DNA of 64,000 nucleotides from Komagataeibacter sp. FNDCF1. GTDB lineage: Bacteria > Pseudomonadota > Alphaproteobacteria > Acetobacterales > Acetobacteraceae. The notes below the pieces were generated by a model. It was given only the letters and a program-made list of their open reading frames with translations, was not told the origin of the DNA and ran no database searches. Both the position numbers and the translations under genes were made by a program. The stretch covers positions 2,774,501 through 2,838,500 of the forward strand of contig NZ_JAIWOT010000001.1 in NCBI RefSeq assembly GCF_021295335.1, read 5' to 3'. Below, one piece after another: positions 53,302 to 60,728 of the stretch (position 1 is the first letter of the stretch; each line of letters begins with the position of its first letter).

Positions 53302-54618
53302 TTGAAACAGACAGACAATCTGTCCGAATCAACGTCCTTTGCTGACCGGCTGGGCATTCCCGCACCCCTGTTCTGGGGGTTCGTGGGCCTGCTGTTCTTC
53401 ATGATCGGCGATGGTGTCGAAGCCGGCTACCTTGCCCCCTATCTTGAAGGGCAGGGCATCTCGTCGCGCGATACCGCCCTGCTGTTCACCATCTATGGCG
53501 TGACCGTCTCGCTGTCGTCCTGGGCCTCGGGGCCGCTGTCCGACCTGTGGGGCCCCAAGCGGGTCATGTGGATCGGCCTTGCCATCTGGGGTGTGTTCGA
53601 GGTCCTGTTCCTGACCTTTGGCGTGGCGGTCAACAGCTATCCGATCATGCTGGCGGCCTATACCATGCGTGGTTTCGGCTACCCGCTGTTCACCTACGGC
53701 TTCCTGGTCTGGATTGCGGCCGCAACCCCGCCGCGCCAGCTTGGCTCGGCGGCAGGCTGGTTCTGGTTCGCCTTCTCCGGCGGGCTGCCCACGCTGGGTT
53801 CGCTGTTTGCCAGCTTCTCCATTCCGCTGATTGGCGAGATGGCGACATTCTGGTCCTCGCTGGCGCTGGTCATGTTCGGTGGCCTGCTGGCGCTGCTGAT
53901 GACGCGTGAACCAATCGGCTCCAGGCGCCTTGCGGCCCCGGGCACACCGCCGGCCACGATCTTCTTCAGTTCGATCAGCATCCTGTGGCGTGAACCCAAG
54001 ACGTTTGTCGCCATGATCGTGCGGACCATCAACACGTCGTCCGAATATGCGTTCCTTGTGATCATGCCCGCGTTCTTCACGAAGGTCATCGGCTTCTCGC
54101 TGTCGCAGTGGCTGCAGCTGCTGTCGATCATCTTCCTGTCGAACATTCTGGTGAACCTGGTATCGGGCATCACGGCGGACCGTCTGGGCCATCGTACCGT
54201 GGTCGCCCTGTTCGGGTGCGTTGGTGCCGCGATCACCGTGCCGCTGTTCTACTACGTGCCGCAGATGTTCCCCGGCAACTTTGGCATCGCCGCCATCATG
54301 GGCGCGCTGTACGGGGCGACCATCGCAGCCTTCGTGCCGCTGTCCGGCCTGGTGCCGCAGATCTGCCCGAAGGAGAAGGCAGCCGCCCTGTCCGCCCTGG
54401 GTCTGGGTGCTGGCGCAAGCACATGGGTTGGCCCGGCCATCGTGACATGGTTCGAATCCTGGCGCGGGATCGAGGGGATCATCTGGATCTTCTCCGGCCT
54501 GTATGTCGCCTCGGCCCTCATGACGCTGGTGCTGACCGTCTCGCCCGAAGCCCGCCGCCATCTGGATGAAGCCGCCGCCCGCGGTGACATTGCGGAGGAA
54601 GTGACCCTGGGACACTGA
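53302..54618 (+). CDS. polyol permease (RbtT/DalT-like MFS transporter)
   Basis: A 438-residue MFS transporter with about 12 hydrophobic helices. GDGVEAGYLAPYLEGQGIS, TIYGVTVSLSSWASGPLSD, TMRGFGYPLFTYGFLVWI and AAGWFWFAFSGGLPTLGSLF match the ribitol/D-arabitol permease family (RbtT, DalT). Start is TTG at 53302 with AGGAG spaced 9 bp; no nearby in-frame ATG exists, and GTG at 53281 lacks a ribosome-binding site. It may feed the dehydrogenase at 45814, which is inference. Confidence 0.9.
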   Translation: MKQTDNLSESTSFADRLGIPAPLFWGFVGLLFFMIGDGVEAGYLAPYLEGQGISSRDTALLFTIYGVTVSLSSWASGPLSDLWGPKRVMWIGLAIWGVFEVLFLTFGVAVNSYPIMLAAYTMRGFGYPLFTYGFLVWIAAATPPRQLGSAAGWFWFAFSGGLPTLGSLFASFSIPLIGEMATFWSSLALVMFGGLLALLMTREPIGSRRLAAPGTPPATIFFSSISILWREPKTFVAMIVRTINTSSEYAFLVIMPAFFTKVIGFSLSQWLQLLSIIFLSNILVNLVSGITADRLGHRTVVALFGCVGAAITVPLFYYVPQMFPGNFGIAAIMGALYGATIAAFVPLSGLVPQICPKEKAAALSALGLGAGASTWVGPAIVTWFESWRGIEGIIWIFSGLYVASALMTLVLTVSPEARRHLDEAAARGDIAEEVTLGH

Positions 54619-54660
54619 TTTTCCCGGACACCATGCGGGCCATCTTCGGGTGGTCCTAAC

Positions 54661-54692
54661 GGACGGGCCTGCTGGCAACGGCAGGCCCGTCC
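54661..54692 (+). terminator. hairpin after the polyol permease
   Basis: Perfect 12-bp stem, GGACGGGCCTGC at 54661-54672 with 54681-54692, and an 8-nt loop, 42 bp after the stop codon. No T-run. Confidence 0.6.
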
Positions 54693-54747
54693 TGCGTTCA
54701 TGACCGCGTTCCGTCAGCAGGCGGCGTTCTCAAAGACAGATCATGCA

Positions 54748-54815
54748 GAAGTTTTTGGTAAAGCTTTTTTCAAAAAGCTTCAGGGCATGCCGCGTGCCTG
54801 AAAAAAGGTGATCCC
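54748..54815. repeat. dispersed palindromic repeat, copy 2
   Basis: 54748-54781 matches 40257-40290 with a single G/A difference and contains the same hairpin around AAGCTTTTTTCAAAAAGCTT. After the core the two copies diverge, though both continue into a GCCG...CTGAAAAAA stretch. The right end is an estimate. Located between a terminator-like hairpin and the terminator of the coiled-coil gene. Confidence 0.8.
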
Positions 54816-54851
54816 GCCTGAAGCGTCCGTCATGGCGCCAGGGCATGAAAA

Positions 54852-54880
54852 AAGGCCGGAACCCAGTGGTCCGGCCTTTC
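54852..54880 (-). terminator. intrinsic terminator of the coiled-coil gene
   Basis: AAAGGCCGGA at 54852-54861 pairs with TCCGGCCTTT at 54871-54880, 9-nt loop. On the minus strand the stem runs into TTTTTTC. Placed 19 bp beyond the stop of the gene at 54899. Confidence 0.8.
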
Positions 54881-54898
54881 GTGTAGCAGGGGTAGATA

Positions 54899-55147
54899 TC
54901 AGATCCCGCGTTCGGGCCGCCTGCGCGGGTTGCGTGGGCGGTCGGTTGCGGGGGCGCCGCGCTTTTCACCCGGCTTGAGGGCCGGGGCCGCCGCCACTTC
55001 GCTTTCAAGCTGGCGGATGCGCTTCTGCACGCTTTCGCGCAGGCTGGGGGCGGTATGGGATTTCATGGTGGCCAGCGTCTCGCGCAGGTCACGCAGCTGC
55101 TTCTGCTTTTCGGCAAGTGTGCGACGGATCGGCTGGTTATCGGACAT
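54899..55147 (-). CDS. small coiled-coil protein
   Basis: An 82-residue charged protein. Residues 5-55 (PIRRTLAEKQKQLRDLRETL, then SVQKRIRQLESEVAA) form a likely coiled coil; the Pro/Arg-rich tail is probably disordered. No recognised family. A proper intrinsic terminator downstream supports expression as its own transcript. An in-frame ATG at 55168 would add seven residues. Confidence 0.6.
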   Translation of the reverse strand: MSDNQPIRRTLAEKQKQLRDLRETLATMKSHTAPSLRESVQKRIRQLESEVAAAPALKPGEKRGAPATDRPRNPRRRPERGI

Positions 55148-55303
55148 CTGTCCGTGGAATGCGCGCATGATAGGTATCCTGTGGACCTCGGGTCCAGGAA
55201 ATGAGGTGTCTACTGTCGGATGGAAAGAGGGACAGCACGTACCGTTCCCCGCCTGCCAGGCATGGCAGGCCGGACGGGCCCGTTACGTGATGAACCGGGG
55301 GTA

Positions 55304-56374
55304 TTACACCCCGTTCTGCGCCAGCACATCTGCCAGGCCGGTCACGAGGGCCTGGCATTCTGAATCCGTACCAATGGTGATACGCAGCCACTGTGCGATG
55401 CGCGGGGTCCGGAAATGACGCACGATGATCGCCCGTTCCCGCAGGGCCGCGGCGAGATAGGCCGCGTCACGGTCCGGATGGCGGGCAAATATGAAATTTG
55501 CCTGCGAGGGCAGGACCTCGAACCCCATCTTTCCCAGGCTGTCGGTCAGCCTGTTGCGTGAGCTTATGATCTTCTCGCGGGTATTTGCAAGCCATTCCCG
55601 ATCCTCGATCGCGGCAATGGCGCCAGCCTGCGCCAGCCGGTCCAGCGGGTAGGAGTTGAAACTGTCCTTTACGCGTGTCAGGGCCGCGATCAGGTCGGGC
55701 TGGCCAATGGCGTAGCCCACCCGCAGCCCGGCCAGCGCGCTGGATTTGGACAGGGTGCGCACCACCAGCAGGTTGGGATGACCTGCTACCAGGGGAATGG
55801 CCGTGTCCGCGCCAAAATCGACATAGGCTTCATCCACCACCACCACGGCATCCGGGTGGTCGGTCACCAGGGTACGGATGGCATCCAGCCCCAGGGCCAT
55901 GCCGGTGGGGGCATTGGGATTGGGGATGATGATGCCGCCACATGGCCTGCGGTAATCCGCAATATCGATGCGCATGGCGCTGTCCAGCGGTACGACTTCG
56001 TGACTGATGCCATACAGCCCGCAATAGACGGGGTAGAAGCTGTAGCTGATATCGGGGAACAGCAGCGGCGCTTCATGGTTGAGCAGCCCCTGGAAGGTAT
56101 GGGCCAGCACTTCATCCGACCCGTTGCCCACAAAGACATGATCGGCCGGTACGTCATGCGCGCGGGCGATGGCGGCGCACAGGGCATGGGCCGTCGGGTC
56201 GGGGTACAGGCGCAGCGTGTCATCCGTGGCGGCACGGATGGCCTCGAGCACGCGCGGCGAGGGACCATACGGGCATTCGTTGGTATTGAGCTTGATGAGA
56301 TTGGCCAGTCTGGGCTGCTCCCCCGGTACGTACGGGGTCAGTGTGTGCACGATCGGGCTCCAGAAACGGCTCAT
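55304..56374 (-). CDS. hisC: histidinol-phosphate aminotransferase
   Basis: A 356-residue fold-type I PLP aminotransferase. [36 protein letters not shown] and DEAYVDF are the HisC landmarks, and Lys210 ([19 protein letters not shown]) binds PLP. It makes histidinol phosphate in histidine synthesis; HisC2-type enzymes like this often also accept aromatic amino acids. Starts at 56374 or, three codons earlier, 56383. No other his genes are adjacent. Confidence 0.94.
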   Translation of the reverse strand: MSRFWSPIVHTLTPYVPGEQPRLANLIKLNTNECPYGPSPRVLEAIRAATDDTLRLYPDPTAHALCAAIARAHDVPADHVFVGNGSDEVLAHTFQGLLNHEAPLLFPDISYSFYPVYCGLYGISHEVVPLDSAMRIDIADYRRPCGGIIIPNPNAPTGMALGLDAIRTLVTDHPDAVVVVDEAYVDFGADTAIPLVAGHPNLLVVRTLSKSSALAGLRVGYAIGQPDLIAALTRVKDSFNSYPLDRLAQAGAIAAIEDREWLANTREKIISSRNRLTDSLGKMGFEVLPSQANFIFARHPDRDAAYLAAALRERAIIVRHFRTPRIAQWLRITIGTDSECQALVTGLADVLAQNGV

Positions 56375-56472
56375 CAGGATCAATTCCAGGTTATCATGGT
56401 CGGGAAAGGCAGAGCTCCGCCGGGATGGCGGAGCATGGCGCGCAGGCCGGTGCAGCCGTGCGCGGGTGGGCT

Positions 56473-57021
56473 TCAGTCCTGCACGACGGCCGTGCGGTCC
56501 ATGGCCTTCAGCACGACGGCATTGCCCTGCCGGGTCGCGAGCATGCGCGCGCTCACGCCCTCGCCATCGCGCAGGTCGGGACTGGCGCCGTGGTCGAGCA
56601 GGAAGGTCACCATGGGGTCACGGTTGAACATCACGGCGAAGATGAGTGGCGTGCGACCGACAAAATTGGGGATGTCCACGCCCGCGCCGTGGGCGACCAG
56701 CACGCGCGCGCAGGGCAGGTCGCCCTTGAAGGCGACACCGGCCAGCGCGGTCGCCCCCTTGTCATCCTGCAGGTCGGGCTTCGCGCCCCCTTCAAGCAGG
56801 GCGCGCACGGTCTCGGCATGGCCATTGTAGGCGGCGAGGATGAGCGCGGTGTAGCCCTTTTCATTGCGGGTGTCGGGGCTTATCCCCGCCTTGAGGAATT
56901 CGCTTACGAGGTCTGTCTGCCCATCCCGCGCGGCGGACAGGAACAGGGTCTCGATTTCCGCTTCGCTGAAGGATTCGGGTGCGGCGGCGGCGGGTTCGCC
57001 GCTGGCGACTGTCTTGCTCAT
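56473..57021 (-). CDS. ankyrin-repeat protein
   Basis: A 182-residue protein with four to five ankyrin repeats from about residue 25: [72 protein letters not shown], and [25 protein letters not shown]. No signal peptide, so a cytosolic protein-binding scaffold. In other proteobacteria similar proteins sit beside catalase genes, but none is here. Confidence 0.9.
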   Translation of the reverse strand: MSKTVASGEPAAAAPESFSEAEIETLFLSAARDGQTDLVSEFLKAGISPDTRNEKGYTALILAAYNGHAETVRALLEGGAKPDLQDDKGATALAGVAFKGDLPCARVLVAHGAGVDIPNFVGRTPLIFAVMFNRDPMVTFLLDHGASPDLRDGEGVSARMLATRQGNAVVLKAMDRTAVVQD

Positions 57022-57141
57022 GTGCCTGCCTCGCTGGTGGGGTTGTGGAGAATGGGGGCGGTGGCCAGCCCCGCCGGATGCGCGCGATCATAGTACGCTT
57101 TGGCCAAAAAGAACATCGGGCAATCCTGCATCATCATGATG

Positions 57142-58149
57142 TCACCATGCCAGTGTCCGGCATTCGCCATGGTGCAGCACGTCCATGGCATCCGGCGCCA
57201 GCCCCTGCGCACGGACTGCCGCGCGCATGCGTGCGACGGGTTCGCCGATCGGTTCATCCGTCAGGCGGAAGGTGCCGAAATGCATGCCGATGCCCCGTTT
57301 CGCCCCAAGCTGGCGCAGGCCGGATACCGCTTCCTCGGGCGTTGCGTGCACGCGGGCCATGAGCGCGCGCGGCGCATAGGCCCCGATGGGCAGCAGCGCC
57401 ACGCCCGGTGCACCCAGCCGGTCGTGGATCAGCCCCCAGTGGCGGCCGGCGGCGGTATCGCCCGCAAAGAACACCTGGCGTCCCGCCGCGTCGCGCAGCA
57501 TGAAGCCGCCCCACAGGCTTGTATTGCGGTCAAGGGGCGTGCGTGCCGCGCCATGGCGCGCGGGGGTGCAGGTAACGCGTACGCCCGCCGTGTCCACCCC
57601 CTGCCACCAGTCGAGTTCCATGATGCGCCTGAGCCCGGTCGCGCGCATGAAGCGGGCGTTTCCAAGCGGTGTCACCACCAGCGGGTCATCCCCCCGCCTG
57701 GCCAGCCCACGCAGGGAGGGCAGGTCCATGTGGTCGTAATGCGCATGGGATACCAGCACGATATCCACCCGTGGCAGGTCGGCCAGCCGCCGCCCCGGTG
57801 CCCGCACCCGCTTCGGCCCGATGAAGGAAAGGGGTGAGCAGCGTTGCGAGAAGACCGGGTCGGTCAGGATGGTCGCGGCGGTGCCATCGGGGCGGGGAAT
57901 ACGGATCAGGAACGTGCTGTGCCCGATGAACGTTATTGCCACCGTGCCCGGTGCTGGCAGGGCATGCGGGTCACCGGCGGGGGTGGGGTCTTCAATCCAT
58001 TGCGGCCAGTCGGAAGGGGGGCGGTTCCACTGCCATTTCAGGATCGCCAGTGGCCGCATGCGCCCCGGCGGCAGCCCCTCGGGGCAGATGGCGGGCGGAT
58101 TGAAGAAGCGGGTGCCATCGGTATGGTCACTGGCGGGTAGCAGCGGCAT
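57142..58149 (-). CDS. MBL-fold metal-dependent hydrolase (UlaG/NAPE-PLD-like)
   Basis: A 335-residue metallo-beta-lactamase-fold protein. The metal site is SHAHYDHMD (H-x-H-x-D-H), with later ligands in HGAAR, FFAGDTAAG and the C-terminal MHFGTF. IGHSTFLIRI opens the fold. The layout suits the NAPE-PLD/UlaG-like group, which cleaves phosphodiesters or lactones; the true substrate is unknown. GGAGA precedes the ATG at 58149; the frame is open much further upstream but without resemblance. Confidence 0.88.
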   Translation of the reverse strand: MPLLPASDHTDGTRFFNPPAICPEGLPPGRMRPLAILKWQWNRPPSDWPQWIEDPTPAGDPHALPAPGTVAITFIGHSTFLIRIPRPDGTAATILTDPVFSQRCSPLSFIGPKRVRAPGRRLADLPRVDIVLVSHAHYDHMDLPSLRGLARRGDDPLVVTPLGNARFMRATGLRRIMELDWWQGVDTAGVRVTCTPARHGAARTPLDRNTSLWGGFMLRDAAGRQVFFAGDTAAGRHWGLIHDRLGAPGVALLPIGAYAPRALMARVHATPEEAVSGLRQLGAKRGIGMHFGTFRLTDEPIGEPVARMRAAVRAQGLAPDAMDVLHHGECRTLAW

Positions 58150-58510
58150 GTGCGGGTCTCCATCTGTCAGCGTGTCCTGGCGTAACAGGCAAGGGAAGGG
58201 GCGGGACCATGCCGGATTGATTCCGTCCTGTCCCGCAGGCACGTGCAACCGGGGGTCCGACCGCGCGCTGGTACATCCTGTATGGGCCATGATGGCACGA
58301 CACGGGCAAGGGCGCGCATAACGGCTTGATGAGATGGCTTGTTCCGTCCCGAAGGTCGTGAGAAAGTGCGTGCCGTGGAAAGCGACCTGTCCTTGCGCCC
58401 AGGGCCCGCGGACAGGCGGCATAAAAAGAATAACACGAAGGTTGCCCGCTCGCGCCCGCTGGCCCGGCCCGACCGGGGCAACAACCATGGCTGTAAGGAG
58501 GCCGGATCCT
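58150..58510. other. divergent promoter region between MBL hydrolase and tkt
   Basis: About 360 bp without a supported gene. It must contain both divergent promoters. GTTGCCC at 58441-58447 can pair with GGGCAAC at 58476-58482 over a 28-nt loop, shortly before the tkt ribosome-binding sites; any leader function is speculative. Confidence 0.5.
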
Positions 58511-58555
58511 ATGCGTTCCCTGTTTACCTCTCTCCCGATGGCACCTGAAGGAGGT
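58496..58555 (+). promoter_or_regulatory. two consecutive strong ribosome-binding sites before tkt
   Basis: AGGAGG at 58496-58501 lies 9 bp before ATG 58511, and AAGGAGGT at 58548-58555 lies 6 bp before ATG 58562. Both ATGs are in the tkt frame, so two N-terminal forms differing by 17 residues are possible. Confidence 0.75.
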
Positions 58556-58561
58556 GGCGGC

Positions 58562-60622
58562 ATGCCCACCAATATCGATACGCTGTGCATCAACACGATC
58601 CGCACGCTGTCCATGGATGCCGTGCAGAAAGCGAATTCCGGCCACCCCGGCACCGCCATGGCGCTCGCCCCCGTTGCCTATACGCTGTGGCGCGACGTGC
58701 TGGATTATGACCCCGCCAATCCGCTCTGGCCCAACCGGGACCGCTTCGTGCTCTCGATCGGGCATGCGTCCATGCTGCTGTATTCGCTGATCCACCTGGC
58801 CGGCATCCGCGACGTGCGCCCCGGTGGCGTGAGCAATGACCGCCCGGCACTCACGCTGGAAGACCTGGAGCAGTTCCGCCAGCTGGACTCGCTCACCCCC
58901 GGCCATCCGGAATATCACCACACGGCAGGTGTCGAGACCACGACCGGCCCGCTGGGCCAGGGCTGCGGCAACTCGGTCGGCATGGCCATTGCCGAGAAAT
59001 GGCTGGCCGAACACTACAACCGCGATGGCTTCAGGCTGTTCGACCACCACGTCTATGCCCTGTGCGGTGATGGCGACAACATGGAAGGTGTCGCCAGCGA
59101 GGCGGCCTCCATCGCGGGCCACCTGAAGCTTGGCAACCTGACATGGATCTATGACAGCAACCAGATTTCCATCGAGGGCTCGACCCACATCGCCTTTACC
59201 GAAAGCGTGCACAGGCGCTTCGAGGCCTATGGCTGGCATGTCCTTGAACTGAAGGACGCCAACGACACCGGTGACATGCGCCGCCTGCTGGCCGAGGCGA
59301 AGGCCGAGACCTCGCGCCCCACGCTGATCATTGTCCACTCCATCATCGGCTGGGGCGCGCCGCACCTTGCCGGTACGGCCGAAGCACATGGCTCGCCCCT
59401 GGGTGTCGAGGAAATCCGCGAGACCAAGAAGTTCTATGGCTGGCCCGAAGACAAAAGCTTCTATGTGCCCGAAGGCGTGCCGGAGCACTTCCAGGCGGGC
59501 ATCGCAACCCGTGGCGCAGCCGCCAGCAAGGCATGGAATGAACTGTTTGCGGCCTATCGCGCCAGATACCCGGCCGAGGCCGCGCAGCTTGACCATATCT
59601 TTGCCGGCACCCTGCCCGATGGCTGGGACAGCGGCATTCCGGTATTCGATGCGGATGCGAAGGGCATTGCCTCACGCGCAAGCTCGGGCAAGGTGCTCAA
59701 CGAGATTGCGAAGAACTACCCGTGGATGCTGGGTGGTTCCGCCGACCTGTCGCCTTCCACCAAGACACATCTGACATTTGATGGCGCGGGTGACTTCCAG
59801 CCGCCGCAGTGGAATGGCACCTATGGCGGGCGCAACCTGCATTTTGGCGTGCGTGAGCATGCCATGGGTTCGATCAGCAACGGCATGGCGCTTTACGGGC
59901 TGCGGGCCTACTGCTCGGGCTTCCTGATCTTCTCCGATTACATGAAGCCGCCCATCCGCCTGTCCGCGCTGATGAAGCTGCCGGTGACCTATATCTTCAC
60001 CCACGATTCGATCGGTGTGGGTGAGGACGGGCCGACCCACCAGCCCATCGAGCAACTGGCCCAGCTGCGTGCCACACCGGGGGTTACGCTGATCCGCCCC
60101 GCCGATGCCAATGAGGTGTCGGAAGCCTGGCGCACCCTGATCCAGCTGACCGACCGCCCCAGCGTGCTGGCGCTGAGCCGGCAGAACCTGCCCACCATCT
60201 GCCGCAAGACCTATGCGCCTGCCACGGGTCTGGCAAAAGGGGCCTATGTCCTTGCAGATGGCGAGGGGCGTCCCGATGTCATCCTTATGGCGACGGGTAG
60301 CGAAGTAGGGCTGATCATCAAGGCGGCGGAAAAGCTTAAGGCGGATGGGATGAACGTACGTCTTGTGTCCATGCCGTCATGGGATCTGTTCGAGGCCCAG
60401 CCCAGATCCTACCGCGACAGCGTGCTCCCGCCCGATGTCACCGCGCGCGTGGCGGTGGAGCAGGCCGCCCAGCTGGGCTGGGACCGCTATACCGGCCTTG
60501 CGGGCGAGACGATCGTGATGCACGGCTTTGGTGCCTCCGCCCCGGCAGGAGAGCTGGAAGTCAAATTCGGCTTTACGGTTGACGCCGTGGTGGCCGCGGC
60601 CCGCAGGCAGGCAGGGAAATAA
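58562..60622 (+). CDS. tkt: transketolase
   Basis: A 686-residue thiamine-diphosphate enzyme of the non-oxidative pentose phosphate pathway. The N terminus has LSMDAVQKANSGHPGTAMAL; the ThDP site is GDGDNMEGVASEAASIAGHLKLGNL; HDSIGVGEDGPTHQPIEQLAQLRA is the pyrimidine-domain block with the catalytic His/Glu region. Start 58562 has the best ribosome-binding site; an in-frame ATG at 58511 with its own site would add 17 residues (MRSLFTSLPM...). First gene of the tkt, tal-pgi, gnd cluster. Confidence 0.96.
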   Translation: MPTNIDTLCINTIRTLSMDAVQKANSGHPGTAMALAPVAYTLWRDVLDYDPANPLWPNRDRFVLSIGHASMLLYSLIHLAGIRDVRPGGVSNDRPALTLEDLEQFRQLDSLTPGHPEYHHTAGVETTTGPLGQGCGNSVGMAIAEKWLAEHYNRDGFRLFDHHVYALCGDGDNMEGVASEAASIAGHLKLGNLTWIYDSNQISIEGSTHIAFTESVHRRFEAYGWHVLELKDANDTGDMRRLLAEAKAETSRPTLIIVHSIIGWGAPHLAGTAEAHGSPLGVEEIRETKKFYGWPEDKSFYVPEGVPEHFQAGIATRGAAASKAWNELFAAYRARYPAEAAQLDHIFAGTLPDGWDSGIPVFDADAKGIASRASSGKVLNEIAKNYPWMLGGSADLSPSTKTHLTFDGAGDFQPPQWNGTYGGRNLHFGVREHAMGSISNGMALYGLRAYCSGFLIFSDYMKPPIRLSALMKLPVTYIFTHDSIGVGEDGPTHQPIEQLAQLRATPGVTLIRPADANEVSEAWRTLIQLTDRPSVLALSRQNLPTICRKTYAPATGLAKGAYVLADGEGRPDVILMATGSEVGLIIKAAEKLKADGMNVRLVSMPSWDLFEAQPRSYRDSVLPPDVTARVAVEQAAQLGWDRYTGLAGETIVMHGFGASAPAGELEVKFGFTVDAVVAAARRQAGK

Positions 60623-60628
60623 GGATAC

Positions 60629-60658
60629 AGGCAGGCAGGGGTCATTCCCTGCCTGCCT
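60629..60658 (+). terminator. hairpin between tkt and tal-pgi
   Basis: A perfect 12-bp stem, AGGCAGGCAGGG at 60629-60640 with CCCTGCCTGCCT at 60647-60658, 6-nt loop, followed by TGTTT. It begins 7 bp after the tkt stop, so it may partly uncouple tkt from tal-pgi transcription. Confidence 0.65.
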
Positions 60659-60728
60659 TGTTTCAAGGCAAAGGAAGCGCTGGCGGCACGGATTGCCGTG
60701 CCTACCGGCAAGAAAAGGAAGCACAGGA

